Part shown: in pieces, positions 33,632-43,166 of the stretch
Position numbering within the stretch: position 1 is the first letter of the stretch
How the letters are laid out: each line of letters opens with the position of its first letter
Origin: Streptomyces sp. GESEQ-35
GTDB taxonomy: Bacteria > Actinomycetota > Actinomycetes > Streptomycetales > Streptomycetaceae
Length of the DNA stretch: 64,000 nucleotides
NCBI RefSeq assembly: GCF_017948485.1
Contig: NZ_JAFFSX010000001.1
Location: 1-64,000, forward strand
Reading direction: 5' to 3'
Notes under the pieces: model-generated
The model's input: only the letters and a program-made list of their open reading frames with translations
What the model was told of the DNA's origin: nothing
The model's database searches: none
Position numbers and translations under genes: made by a program

Positions 33632-34780
33632 ATGGGGGAATCCGAAACCTGTTCCCTGACCCCTGGACGCGATGCGGTCGGCCTGGCGGAGGTCTTCTCC
33701 CTCCACACCTACCGGAACCGTTCGGGGCAGCGGGATGAGCGGTCGTACTTCTTCGACACACTCGCGGAGTACCAGTGGGCGCGGGATGCGGCAGGGCTGA
33801 TGCCGTCATCGATTGACCAGCTGGTCAAGCCGGTGATCGAGCTGTGCGAGCACTACGACGTCGTGCCGTGGCAGCTCACGCCGGCCGCGTTGGACCGCTA
33901 CTTCGCGGGTCCGGGCAAGCGTGCCCGGTCGACGGTCCTTGCGAAGATCAGCAAGATCGACGCGTACTTCGCGTTCCTGGAACAGCGGTACGCCGGGGAG
34001 ATCCATCGGCTGTTCGGGGCGGTCGTGGAGTCGCCGGTCGATCCGTTCAACCGGCCCCGTCACCGGGGTGACTTCGGGTTGCGGGTGCCTCCGTCGCAGC
34101 GGGCGATGAGGGAGTTCTTCACGGCGTGGCGGAATGCTTTGCCGCAGGCCCGTAAGGAGGCGGTGGCGTGCCGGGACTATGTGATGGCGAAGATCGCCTA
34201 CGTGTCCGGGGTGCGGGCTGCTGAGCTGTGCGGGGTGGCGCTCGGGGACGTGCACTGGGAGTCGGGCCGGTGGGGCCGGTTCGTGGTCCAGGGCAAGGGA
34301 GCCCGTGGGTCCGGGCCGAGGCCGCGGGAGGCGTTCCTGTTCGAGGAGGGCCGTGAGCTGCTGTGGTGGTACGTGGAGGAGGTCCGCGGCCTGTTCCAGG
34401 ATGACCCGGAGCATCCCGCGGCGCCGCTGTTTCCCTCCGAGAGGCTGCCGAATCCGGTGGCGGCGCTGAACCTTCCGATCGCGCCGGCGATCGTCCCGGC
34501 GACGTTCCGGCGGGCGCTGAAGTCGGCGTCGCGGCTGTATCTGCCGGGGCCGGTGCCGGAGTTGTTCCCGCATCTGCTGCGGCATGCGTGCGCCACCCAC
34601 AACTACGAGCGCGGCATGACGTTGTGGGAGGTGCAGCGGATGCTCGGACATATCTGGACGACTACGACGGTCAATTACCTGGCAACGGCCCAGGCCGATC
34701 CCGAGCAGGCGGACCGCTGGCGGCAGTCGGCGGCGCGGGCCGGGCAGCGGCTGGTCGCGGATAGGGGGAGTTTGCGGTGA
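33632..34780 (+). CDS. Tyrosine recombinase/phage-type integrase
   Basis: 382 residues. An N-terminal SAM-like core-binding region (about 50-150) is followed by the catalytic domain. The catalytic Arg is in SGVRAAELCGV (about 194), the Lys region is VVQGKGARGSG, box II is FPHLLRHACATH (about 314), and MLGHIWTTTTVNYL carries the late His and the nucleophilic Tyr (about 348). All key residues are present, so it should be active. The stop overlaps the next gene (GTGA). It is the first gene of a recombinase module. Confidence 0.85.
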   Translation: MGESETCSLTPGRDAVGLAEVFSLHTYRNRSGQRDERSYFFDTLAEYQWARDAAGLMPSSIDQLVKPVIELCEHYDVVPWQLTPAALDRYFAGPGKRARSTVLAKISKIDAYFAFLEQRYAGEIHRLFGAVVESPVDPFNRPRHRGDFGLRVPPSQRAMREFFTAWRNALPQARKEAVACRDYVMAKIAYVSGVRAAELCGVALGDVHWESGRWGRFVVQGKGARGSGPRPREAFLFEEGRELLWWYVEEVRGLFQDDPEHPAAPLFPSERLPNPVAALNLPIAPAIVPATFRRALKSASRLYLPGPVPELFPHLLRHACATHNYERGMTLWEVQRMLGHIWTTTTVNYLATAQADPEQADRWRQSAARAGQRLVADRGSLR

Positions 34781-35094
34781 AGTGGAATCTGCGCTGGGCA
34801 GCGGCCAAGCGCGACATCTGGCGGCCTGTCGACCTGCAGGCGGCGTTCGCGAAGGTGGGGTTCACGCCGTCGCTGAGCAAGGTCGCCGCCTTGTGGGGCG
34901 GCACTCCGGTGACGGTGCGGCTGAAGGACCTGGACAAGATCTGCGCGGCGCTGGGGTGCACGGTGGCCGACCTGATGGAGGCCGAGCCGCTGGCTGCCGC
35001 CGGGGGCCAGGAGGAGCAGGAGCGGGCAGTCGGCGGCGAGGTGCGGCCGGTGCCGCGCCGGGACGGCCCGCGCCGGCTGCGGCCGCCGAACTGA
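34777..35094 (+). CDS. Small HTH protein (XRE/Cro-like)
   Basis: 105 residues from a GTG that overlaps the recombinase stop by 4 bases, so the two are translationally coupled. The core RPVDLQAAFAKVGFTPSLSK, then ALWGGTPVTVRLKDLDKICA and ALGCTVADLMEAEP, fits an HTH_26-type Cro fold in which DLDKICAALGCTVADL is characteristic. The C-terminus is low complexity. Its place between recombinase genes suggests a regulator or directionality factor for them. Confidence 0.7.
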   Translation: MKWNLRWAAAKRDIWRPVDLQAAFAKVGFTPSLSKVAALWGGTPVTVRLKDLDKICAALGCTVADLMEAEPLAAAGGQEEQERAVGGEVRPVPRRDGPRRLRPPN

Positions 35095-35096
35095 CG

Positions 35097-37491
35097 GTGG
35101 GGGCTGCGGTGGTGGTGCGGCAGTGTGGGCTCTGCCTGGACTGGGGCGTGTTGCGTCTGTGGGACGGGCTGTGCTGGAGCTGTCGTGGCTGGCTGGAGAA
35201 CCGGGGGACGGCGCGGTGTCCGCGGTGCTGCCGGGTCGGATCGGTGGACGGTGACGGCCTGTGCCGTCCGTGCGTGATTGCGGTCCGGGAGGAGATCCGG
35301 GCCGGCATCGATGCCGTCTTCCCGGGGCCGACCCAGCTGCACGTCTACGTGCTGGGTCTGGGGCAGCAGCGTGCACGGAACCTGCCGCGTCCCCGAGGTG
35401 CGGCCGCTCCATTTCTGGGGCCGCGCGAGGTGCGGCAGTTGGTCGACGACCCCAGGATCTGTCCCACCGTGATGCGCGGGCAACTGACGTTGTTCCCGGT
35501 CCGGCGGCTCCTGGAGCGGAGCGATGCCCGGCGGATCAGCGGCCGTACGTGGCCGGAGGAGGAGGTCCTGCAGGCGCTCGCCGGTCTGCGGGCGGCGAAC
35601 GCGGGGCTGACCGGGACGTGGCCGCAGATGGTGCTGCGGCTGATCAGGTGTGCGCTGGCGATCCGGGATGCCGAGGGGGAGGCACTGGTCGCGCAGGAGA
35701 TGCTCGATCAGGTGCGGTTACCGTTGAAATCTGCTGCTGAACTGCTCGCACAGGCAGGGATGTTGAGGCCGCGCACGGCCCCGCCGCCTGCGGCCTGGCC
35801 GGTGCGGTCCTGCGCGGACTGTGCGTGCTGGGGCGTTACGGCGACCCGGTGCCGCGGGTGTCGCGAGTGGCGGCAAAACCGTGAGCGCTACCGGGTGGGC
35901 CGGTGTCCGAGATGCCGGCGGGACGATCTGCCGCTGCACGTGGAGGAGGGCTTGTGCCGCGCCTGCCTGGCCCTACGTGCGCGAGGTCGGCGCCGAGTCG
36001 GCGGCGGTGTCCTTCACGCAACTCACCTTCGCCGGACCGCTCGCGCACCAGCTCAAGCGGCGGGCCGGGGAGCTGGGCTTCGTCGTGCACAACCGGTCTG
36101 GCCCGGCCTCTCGTTCACGTGCCCGGACTCGCACAACGCCCTCCCCGGGGGGACAGACGGTGGCGATGCCGGTAGGCCCGGGGCAGCTTTCTCTGTTCTC
36201 AATGCCGCGGACCTGGCAGCGCAAGCAGCGCGCCCGCGTCCTCGCGCTGGCCTCGCTGTCCCCACTGCCGGCTCCGGCGCAGGACCTGCTGGATACCTTC
36301 ACCGCCGCCTACCCGCGGTCCTGGCTCGCCGACAAACGCAACGTGCCGGGCGGTGCGGCCGTGGTCTTGCATACTCTGCTGGCCCGGCTGGGGCCGCACG
36401 TGCCGATCCCCGAGCGGGACGTACGTTCCCTGGCCGGGACCGTTGCGGCCGGCACCGCTGCCACGCGCCGTGTGATCTCCTTCCTCCACGCGCACGCGCT
36501 GCTGGAGGCGGACGAACTCTCCGAGACACCCGCGCAGCTGCTCACCTACGTCCAGCACCAAGCACCCCCGCACGTACCGGACTTGAGCCAGGAACGGCGC
36601 GACCGGCACGACGAGATGGCCCTGCACACACGGATCGCTCAGCTTCCCGCTCCGATGGCCGACCAGCTGAGCGCCTGGGTGCGGGTGCTGCGCGGCCGCG
36701 GCCGCTACCGGCACGCCCCGGCCGGCTTCCGGCGTATCCGTCGCTACCTGCGCGTCGCCTGGCCGACCCTGACTGCGTGGACGGTGGCCGGGCTGGACCT
36801 GCGGCAGGTCACCGCCGATCACATCACGAGCGAACTCGCCCGCCATCAGGGCAACGTGGCCCGCGGGCTGCTCAGCGTGCTGCGCAGCATTTTCCGGGCC
36901 CTGAAGCAGGAGCGGCTGATCTTCCTCAATCCCACGGCCGGGCTGCAGCTGCCCGCTGGAGTACACCTGCCGCGACCCTTGTCCAGCGATCGCCTGGCCG
37001 GGGCCCTGGACCGGCTGGATGGTCCGGCCGCGCGCCTCATCGTCGGTCTGGTCGCCATCCACGCCGTGCGTGCTGTCGAGGTCGCCCGGCTCGACCTGGC
37101 CGACCCCGACCTCGCCCGCCGGACACTGGCGGTGCGCCGAGGTGAAGGCATCCACCTCGTCTACCTCGACGACCTGAGCACCGACCTGACGGCCGACTGG
37201 CTGCGCGAGCGCCGCCGCCGCTGGCCCCAGGCCACCAACCCGCACCTGCTCATCACCTCCCAGACCTACCGGCACCCGGCCTCTCCGCAGATCAGCTACT
37301 GCGCGATGCGGGCCGCGTTCGACCAGATCGGGCTGCTGCCACGGCAGGTATGGGCCGACCGCATTCTGGACGAGGCCCGGGAGACTGCCGATCCGGTCCA
37401 CCTCGTGCGCCTCTTCGGCATCCACCCCAGCATCGCCGTGAAGTACGTACACGCCGCGCACCCGGACAAGGCCCTGCCCCGGATCCGCTGA
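35097..37491 (+). pseudogene. Cys-rich zinc-ribbon tyrosine recombinase, read in two frames
   Basis: From GTG 35097, three bases after the previous stop, a frame encodes two cysteine-rich blocks: CGLCLDWGVLRLWDGLCWSC to CRPC (35113-35270) and CADCACWGV to CPRCRRDDLP and LCRAC (35810-35965). Near 35970 the frame must shift to YVREVGAESAAVSFTQLTFA. It then runs to 37491 as an integrase-like region: HAVRAVEVARL (Arg), WADRILDEA in place of HxxR, and LFGIHPSIAVKYV with the Tyr. The combined length is about 798 residues. The shift could be mutational or programmed. Confidence 0.6.
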
Positions 37492-37519
37492 CCGGGCGAC
37501 ACCGCCCAGCACCCACGGC

Positions 37520-38131
37520 ATGCTCAGTGTCTTTCGTGCCCTCAAGCAGGAAGGTACCGTCTTCACCAACCCACTTGCCGGGCTCTCCCTCACCACCCCC
37601 GTACGGCTTCCCGAACCACTGCCCAGCGACCGGCTGCGCGGCCTGCTGGACTTGGTCGACAGTGTGATGGGGCGTCTGGCCGTCGGCCTGGTCGCCGTCC
37701 ACGCCATCAAGGTCACCAACGTCGCTCAACTGCCCGTGACCGCCCTCGACCTTGCCCGAGGGACCCTCACAGTCCACCTACGCGGCCAGCCGCACACGGT
37801 CTACCTCGACACGCTGACCCGCCGTCTCCTGGACGAGTGGCTTCAGGAACGGCATGACCAGTGGCCCGCATCCCCCAACCCGCGCTTGCTGGTGACGACG
37901 CACTCGGCGCACCACCCCGCCCTTCCGCCGGTCCGCTACTGCGCACTGCGCCGCGCGTTCGACCGCACCGGAATCACCCCGCGCCAGATGTGGAGCGACC
38001 GCGTACTGGACGAGGCCCGGCAGACCGCCGACCCGGTACATCTGGTGCACCTGTTCGGCATCCATCCTGGAACCGCCGTCCGCTACGTCCACGCCGCCCA
38101 CCCTGACAAGGCACTGCCCCGCATCCGCTGA
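37520..38131 (+). CDS. Truncated paralogue of the Cys-rich recombinase (C-terminal half)
   Basis: 203 residues, starting at an ATG that aligns with the middle of the preceding protein (LSVFRALKQEGTVFTNPLAG versus LSVLRSIFRALKQERLIFLN). It follows that homologue to an identical end (HAAHPDKALPRIR). The catalytic Arg position is Lys (HAIKVTNVAQL), while LFGIHPGTAVRYV keeps the Tyr. It is probably a remnant of a tandem duplication. It may be catalytically dead, and whether it is expressed is unknown. Confidence 0.6.
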   Translation: MLSVFRALKQEGTVFTNPLAGLSLTTPVRLPEPLPSDRLRGLLDLVDSVMGRLAVGLVAVHAIKVTNVAQLPVTALDLARGTLTVHLRGQPHTVYLDTLTRRLLDEWLQERHDQWPASPNPRLLVTTHSAHHPALPPVRYCALRRAFDRTGITPRQMWSDRVLDEARQTADPVHLVHLFGIHPGTAVRYVHAAHPDKALPRIR

Positions 38132-38483
38132 CCTCGGTTGATCAGAACGGAGGCAAGCAGCGCGGGTGAGCACAAGCTCCGCCAGGAGCCGGCTGCCACA
38201 GGCAAGCCCGGTCACCCCAGATGCGTGGTCCTGACCTACAGGGCGCACCCGCCAGTGCGTACGTGGGACCAGGCGGGCGGGTGGGTCGAGCAAGGAGGCC
38301 TACCCAGGGCGGGGTCGACACGTCAGGCAAGGCGGCGCCAGGGAAAGGGGGGATCTTTTGTCCCTGGATCGATTGTGCCTTCACGCGCTGCACCCTCAAG
38401 TGAAGGATCAGCAGCAGGTTCCCGTGAACGGCTCCCCCACTATCGGGAGCGATTCTGTGGCAGGACAAGAGGAGAGACCATCC
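38132..38483. other. 352-bp gap after the recombinase module
   Basis: No gene was recognised. I looked for the sequence seen at 33372 and 33600 as a right-hand attachment site and did not find it here. Confidence 0.35.
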
Positions 38484-39245
38484 GTGAGTAGCAATGCCAT
38501 CGGTCTGATCACCGGAGGAAGCCGTGGCCTGGGAAGAGCTACGGCGCTCAAGCTCGCCGAGGCCGGGGCCGATGTGATCATCACGTACCGGTCGGGCAAG
38601 GCCGAGGCCGCGTCCCTTGTGGCGGCTGTCGAGGCTCTCGGCTGCAGGGCAGTCGCGTTGCATCTGGACACGACCGACTTCGGGGCGTTTGGTGCGTTTG
38701 CTGAGTCCGTCTGCCAGGAACTTGAGGCGCGATGGGGGCGGGACACGTTCGATTTCCTGGTCAACAACGCCGGCAGCGCCGCCCGCACGCCGCTCGGCGA
38801 GACCAGCGAAGAAGCGTTCGACCTCATGGTGAACGTGCATCTGAAAGGCGTCGTCTTCCTGACCCAAGCGCTGTTGCCGTTGCTTACAGATGGGGGCCGG
38901 ATCGTCAACGTGTCCACTGCGCTGACTCGAACCGTCAATGAGACGATGTCGGTCTACGCCGCCGTCAAGAGCGCAGTCGACACGTACAGCCTCTACTTGG
39001 CGAAGGAACTGGGATCGCGCCGCATCAGTGTCAACACCATTGCGCCAGGACCGGTGGGCACCGACTTCGGTGGCGGGGCGATCCGCGATGACGTGCAGTT
39101 TCGTGAGGTGATTGCAGGCCAGGCAGCGCTCGGACGGGTCGGCGAGCCCGACGATATCGCGGGCGCGATCGCGGCACTGCTGGAACCCGGAACCGGCTGG
39201 ATCACGGCCCAGCGCATCGGAGTCTCCGGCGGCATGCGCCTCTGA
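38484..39245 (+). CDS. Short-chain dehydrogenase/reductase
   Basis: 253 residues from a GTG at 38484 after AGGAGAGA; longer in-frame starts exist but lack a ribosome site. SDR motifs are complete: GLITGGSRGLGRATALKLAE, the NADPH-favouring ITYRSGKAEA, FLVNNAGSAA, a Ser in NVSTALTRT, and VYAAVKSAVD (YxxxK). The substrate is not predictable. An MmyB-like regulator follows on the same strand after 128 bp, a pairing seen often in actinomycetes. Confidence 0.85.
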   Translation: MSSNAIGLITGGSRGLGRATALKLAEAGADVIITYRSGKAEAASLVAAVEALGCRAVALHLDTTDFGAFGAFAESVCQELEARWGRDTFDFLVNNAGSAARTPLGETSEEAFDLMVNVHLKGVVFLTQALLPLLTDGGRIVNVSTALTRTVNETMSVYAAVKSAVDTYSLYLAKELGSRRISVNTIAPGPVGTDFGGGAIRDDVQFREVIAGQAALGRVGEPDDIAGAIAALLEPGTGWITAQRIGVSGGMRL

Positions 39246-39373
39246 AACATCAGGGACGATTCCGGACAGTCCGTCGGGCGGCAGTGCCCCCCTGCCGCCC
39301 GGTGGACCCGAAGACAGCTCAGGCTCTCGGCCTTCGAGGGCCGGCGGGACGGGTCTGGTGGACACTTAAGCGT

Positions 39374-40204
39374 GTGGATCGAAAGCAATTCGCCGATTTC
39401 CTGCGCAGCCGCCGCGAAGCCCTCCAGCCCGGGGACGTAGGCCTGTTCCACGGCGGGCCTCGTCGACGAACCCCGGGGCTGCGCCGCGAAGAGGTCGCCG
39501 CGCTCAGCGAGATGTCGACCGACTACTACGCCCGTCTCGAACAGGGCCGTGGCCCGGCGCCGTCCGAGACGGTGCTTGGCGCGATCTCCCGTGGCCTGCG
39601 GCTCTCGCCGCGAGAGCGTGATCACCTCTTCCTGCTGGCGGGCCGGCAGGCGCCCGCCCGTGAACCGGTGAAGAGGGCCCGCTCGGTTGGTCTGTCGCGG
39701 CTTTTGGACCTGCTTCGGGGCAGCCCCGCCCAGATCGTCACGCCGGCCGGCGAAACCCTGGCGCAGACACCGCTCTCCCTCGCTCTCTTCGGTGACGAGA
39801 GCGTGTACGAGGGCCTGGAGCGCAGCCTGATGTACCGCTGGTTCACTCGTCCCGAGACCCGCCGGATCTACCCCGAGTCCGACCACGCCCGGCACAGCAG
39901 GTCGTTCACGTCCCAGCTGCGCACGGCCTGCATCCAGCAGGGCGCGGGATCTTTCCCGGAGCGGATCGTCACCGCCCTGCTCGGACAGAGCCAGGAGTTC
40001 GCCACGCTGTGGAGCATGCACGAGATCGATACGCACCACGAGGGCTACGAGAAGCGGGTGAGGCATCCGGAGGTGGGACTTGTCGACCTCGACTGCCAGC
40101 TCCTGTTCAGCGCGGGCCAGGCGCACGGCCTGCTGGTCTTCACTGCGGCCGGGGCCGACGGGCAGCACCAGTTGCGAGAACTGTCCGATGCCGTCGGCGC
40201 CTAG
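39374..40204 (+). CDS. MmyB-like XRE-family regulator
   Basis: 276 residues. The N-terminal XRE domain reads FADFLRSRREALQPGDVGLF, then RTPGLRREEVAALSEMSTDY and YARLEQGRG, a standard signature of this group. The C-terminal MmyB-like ligand-binding domain (about 100-270) is PAS-like and in relatives binds fatty acids or other small ligands. The start is a GTG at 39374 (or 39372). It probably controls the adjacent SDR gene. Confidence 0.85.
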   Translation: MDRKQFADFLRSRREALQPGDVGLFHGGPRRRTPGLRREEVAALSEMSTDYYARLEQGRGPAPSETVLGAISRGLRLSPRERDHLFLLAGRQAPAREPVKRARSVGLSRLLDLLRGSPAQIVTPAGETLAQTPLSLALFGDESVYEGLERSLMYRWFTRPETRRIYPESDHARHSRSFTSQLRTACIQQGAGSFPERIVTALLGQSQEFATLWSMHEIDTHHEGYEKRVRHPEVGLVDLDCQLLFSAGQAHGLLVFTAAGADGQHQLRELSDAVGA

Positions 40205-40222
40205 ACGCTGACCCGTGCTCCA

Positions 40223-40259
40223 GTCCGGCCGCGACACGTCCAAAGGGCCGCGGCCGGAC
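40223..40259. terminator. GC-rich hairpin after the MmyB gene
   Basis: An 11-bp perfect stem GTCCGGCCGCG/CGCGGCCGGAC with a 15-base loop lies 19 bp after the MmyB stop and before the convergent TetR gene. There is no long U run. A transcription stop is inferred. Confidence 0.55.
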
Positions 40260-40377
40260 GACCCGCTCCCTGCGTGTCTGCAACCACCCGGTCATACGGC
40301 TGAGCGAGCGATGGCCACAACGGGCGTGGGCACTCGCCAGGAAGGCGTGGTCTTCCGGTCTCACGTGTGCCTGTCGG

Positions 40378-41004
40378 TCAGTTCTGCGGGGCTTGCTGTG
40401 CCTCGCGGGCCAGGCTTCTGGCGATGACCGCCGCGTTGGAGGCAATGTCATCCAGCGTCGGGTGGCGGCGGCTGAGGAAGCCGCTGCGCAGGAGCGCCGC
40501 GTAGCCGTGGGCGCCCGCGATCTGCCGCTCCAGCAGGCTCAGGGCGCTGCGCGCGTCTCCGCCCGTTACGGCTAGGGCCGGTGGGAGCAACGCGTCCATG
40601 ACGGTGCGTCCGGCCTGGAGCAGGTCCTCGTCGCCTGCGTCCTGCAGTTCGGGGGCGAAGATCAGGTCGAGCCCCGAGCCGTTCTCGGCGGCGAAACGCG
40701 CGTAGGCGGCCGCGGACGCCGCCATGGCCTCGACCGGGTCCGTCCCGTGCTCGTCACGCGGCAGTTCCTCCTGGGCCTGGAGCATCCGCTCGACGAGTGC
40801 GCCCGCCGCAGCGACGGCGCAGGCGATCAGCAGGGCCTGCTTGCTCGCGAAGTGGCGGTAGGGAGCCGCCGTACTGACGCCCGCGCGACGGGCCACCTCT
40901 GCCACAGACAGTGCGGCGATGCCCTGCTCGGCGATCAGCTGCAAGGCCGTCGAGACCAGTTCGGTCTTCAGGTCGCCGTGGTGGTAGGCGCTGCGTTTCG
41001 GCAC
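40378..41004 (-). CDS. TetR-family transcriptional regulator
   Basis: 208 residues from a GTG at 41004 after GGGAGGAAG. It has the start PKRSAYHHGDLKTELVSTAL and HTH LSVAEVARRAGVSTAAPYRH, with a TetR_C_33/WHG-like ligand domain behind it. It is divergent from an SDR-ADH-ADH operon, and two TAAGAG-core inverted repeats lie between. Its likely role is repression of that operon until an alcohol, aldehyde or related ligand binds. Confidence 0.85.
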   Translation of the reverse strand: MPKRSAYHHGDLKTELVSTALQLIAEQGIAALSVAEVARRAGVSTAAPYRHFASKQALLIACAVAAAGALVERMLQAQEELPRDEHGTDPVEAMAASAAAYARFAAENGSGLDLIFAPELQDAGDEDLLQAGRTVMDALLPPALAVTGGDARSALSLLERQIAGAHGYAALLRSGFLSRRHPTLDDIASNAAVIARSLAREAQQAPQN

Positions 41005-41028
41005 GTCTTCCTCCCTTCCATCACTGAA

Positions 41029-41046
41029 TGTAAGAGTGATCTTACA
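41029..41046. promoter_or_regulatory. TetR-type operator, regulator-proximal
   Basis: TGTAAGA and TCTTACA are separated by 4 bp. The half-site CTTACA is shared with the larger repeat at 41111-41142. Confidence 0.65.
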
Positions 41047-41110
41047 TGAAGATACAGCGCTCTCGCACGCCCCCATCCTTCACCGGTCTGGTGGTTTGAC
41101 TTCCTGCTAG

Positions 41111-41142
41111 AGGGCTCTTACATTGAAGCAAGTAAGAGCCCT
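41111..41142. promoter_or_regulatory. TetR-type operator, operon-proximal
   Basis: The 11-bp arms AGGGCTCTTAC and GTAAGAGCCCT are separated by 10 bp. It lies about 48 bp before the SDR start, where it could block transcription of the operon. Confidence 0.65.
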
Positions 41143-41189
41143 CACACATTGGGTGTGAGCAGCGACTATGCCTTCAGGAGGGCAGAGAC

Positions 41190-41954
41190 ATGACCAGCAG
41201 GCTGCAGTCCACAGTGGCGCTCATCACCGGCGCCAGCAGCGGTATCGGCCGGGCAACGGCCCTGAGGCTCGCCGAGGAAGGCGCGACGGTTGCGCTCGTC
41301 GGACGCCGCAAGGACCGGGTGGAGGAACTGGCGAAGACGGTCACCGACCAGGGTGGCCGGGCGCTGGCGATCCCCGCCGACGTCACCGACGCGGACGCCG
41401 CCGCCGCGACGGTGCGCACGATCGTCGAACGCCTGGGCCGCCTGGACATCGTGGTGAACGCCGCGGGCGCCATGCTCAACGGCGACTCGATCCGGGCGCG
41501 CATCGACGAGTGGGACCAGATGGTCGACGTCAACGTCAAGGGCGTGATGTACGTCGTCAAGGCCGCCCTGCCGCACCTTCTCGATGCGGCGAAGAACGCG
41601 GACCGGCAGGTCGCGGACGTGATCAACATCAGCTCCGTGGCCGGACGCGTCGCTACGGCCGGCGTCGCGATCTACAACGCCAGCAAGTTCGGCGTGACCG
41701 CGGCCACCGAGGCCTGGCGCCAGGAGTTCGGGGCCCGGAACCTGCGTTTCTCGGTCGTCGAACCGGGCGCGGTGGACACCGAACTGTTCGGCCACCAGCA
41801 GGGACACGCCAAGGAAGCCGAGAGCCAGCGCTTCGAAGGCGTCGAGAAGCTCCACCCCGAGGACATCGCCGACGCCATCGCCTACATCGCGACCAGCCCG
41901 CGCCGCCGGGCCATCAACGAGATCGTGATCCGGCCCACCGACCAGAACTTCTGA
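41190..41954 (+). CDS. Short-chain dehydrogenase/reductase
   Basis: 254 residues, first gene of the TetR-controlled operon, ATG after GGAGGGCAGAG. It has the motifs ALITGASSGIGRATALRLAE, VNAAGAMLNG in place of NNAG, Ser in NISSVAGRVA and IYNASKFGVT (YxxxK), and the end INEIVIRPTDQ. Its closest types are serine or 3-hydroxypropionate dehydrogenase-like SDRs of the YdfG group. It probably oxidises or reduces a hydroxy compound together with the two alcohol dehydrogenases downstream (18-bp gap to the next gene). Confidence 0.85.
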   Translation: MTSRLQSTVALITGASSGIGRATALRLAEEGATVALVGRRKDRVEELAKTVTDQGGRALAIPADVTDADAAAATVRTIVERLGRLDIVVNAAGAMLNGDSIRARIDEWDQMVDVNVKGVMYVVKAALPHLLDAAKNADRQVADVINISSVAGRVATAGVAIYNASKFGVTAATEAWRQEFGARNLRFSVVEPGAVDTELFGHQQGHAKEAESQRFEGVEKLHPEDIADAIAYIATSPRRRAINEIVIRPTDQNF

Positions 41955-41972
41955 CCCGCGAGGAGACGAGCC

Positions 41973-43082
41973 ATGTCACTACGGACGCAAGCCGCCGTCA
42001 TCCGGGGCGCGGGCGTCATCGAACTGGAGGACATCCTCGTCGAGGAGCCCCGCCCGGACGAGATCCTCGTCCGGGTGGAGTCCTCCGGGATCTGCCGCAC
42101 CGACCTCGAAATCCTCGAGGGCACCCTGGAGTTCCCGCTGCCCTTCGTGGCCGGCCACGAAGGGGCCGGCACGGTGGCGGCGGTCGGATCCGGCGTTACG
42201 ACCGTCGAACCAGGGGACACGGTCGCCTTGGGCGCGGCCGCGTGCGGCACCTGCGCGCACTGCCGCACGGGGGCCCACCCCTACTGCGACCAGCACACGG
42301 CGATGAACTTCACCGGCACCCGTCTGGACGGCGGCACGGGTCTGCGCGGCCTCGACGGCGAGACCGTCTTCGGGCACTTCATGCGCCAGTCCTCGTGGGC
42401 GGGCCTGTCGCTGGCCCACGCCAGCAACACGGTCAAGCTGCCTCCGGATGTCGATCACAGCGTGCTGGGGCCGTTCGGCTGCGGCATCCAGACCGGAGCC
42501 GGGGCCGTGTGGAACACCCTGGCCGTCGAGCCGGGCAGCACCGTCGCCGTCTTCGGGCTCGGCGCGGTCGGGCAAGCGGCTGTCATGGCGGCCAAGGCCG
42601 CCGGCGCCACCACGATCATCGCCGTCGGCAACCGGCAGCCGAAACTCGACCTCGCACTGGAGCTGGGGGCGACGCACGCCTTCAGCGCACGCGACGGCGA
42701 CGTCGCCGACCTCGTCCGCGACGCGACCGGCGGAGGCGTGCAATACACCGTCGAGGCAGCCGGCAGAACAGACGTCATGACCACCGCCGTGGAGGTCCTC
42801 GCCGAGACGGGCCACGCTGCGATCACCGGCGTCGCGGCCGGCGAGAGCTTCCCCGTCGATGCCTGGAAGGTGATCCGCGGCCGCAGCGTGCACGGCACGA
42901 CCCTCGGCGATGCCGCACCGTCGGTGATCCTTCCCCGCCTCGTCGACCTCTACCGGCAAGGGGTCTTCCCCGTGGACCGGCTCATGACCCACTACCCCCT
43001 CCAGGACATCCACCAGGCCATCGCCGACGTCGACAACGGCACCGCGATCAAGGCCGTCCTGCACCCCGAAACCGCGGGCTGA
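41973..43082 (+). CDS. Zinc-dependent (aryl-)alcohol dehydrogenase
   Basis: 369 residues, MDR superfamily. Catalytic zinc ligands are in GICRTDLEILEG (Cys) and FVAGHEGAGTVAAVG (His-Glu). The structural zinc cluster is CGTCAHCRTGAHPYC. The coenzyme site is VFGLGAVGQAAVMAAKAAGA, with GxGxxG. This layout is close to aryl-alcohol (benzyl alcohol) dehydrogenases. It is coupled to the upstream SDR gene (18 bp) and followed after 84 bp by a second ADH. Confidence 0.85.
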   Translation: MSLRTQAAVIRGAGVIELEDILVEEPRPDEILVRVESSGICRTDLEILEGTLEFPLPFVAGHEGAGTVAAVGSGVTTVEPGDTVALGAAACGTCAHCRTGAHPYCDQHTAMNFTGTRLDGGTGLRGLDGETVFGHFMRQSSWAGLSLAHASNTVKLPPDVDHSVLGPFGCGIQTGAGAVWNTLAVEPGSTVAVFGLGAVGQAAVMAAKAAGATTIIAVGNRQPKLDLALELGATHAFSARDGDVADLVRDATGGGVQYTVEAAGRTDVMTTAVEVLAETGHAAITGVAAGESFPVDAWKVIRGRSVHGTTLGDAAPSVILPRLVDLYRQGVFPVDRLMTHYPLQDIHQAIADVDNGTAIKAVLHPETAG

Positions 43083-43166
43083 CCCACCTGTCGGCCCCGC
43101 GAACCCCCGGCGTCGCCTCTTTCCCGATCTCCCCCTATTCCTTGAAGCACTTCGGAGGAGTGTGTC

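Noticed and set aside
33594..38131. A classic recombinase-in-trio (RIT) element
   Set aside because: The RIT layout has three overlapping tyrosine recombinase genes. Here the second gene is a small HTH protein and the third has zinc ribbons, and no RIT-type terminal repeats were seen.
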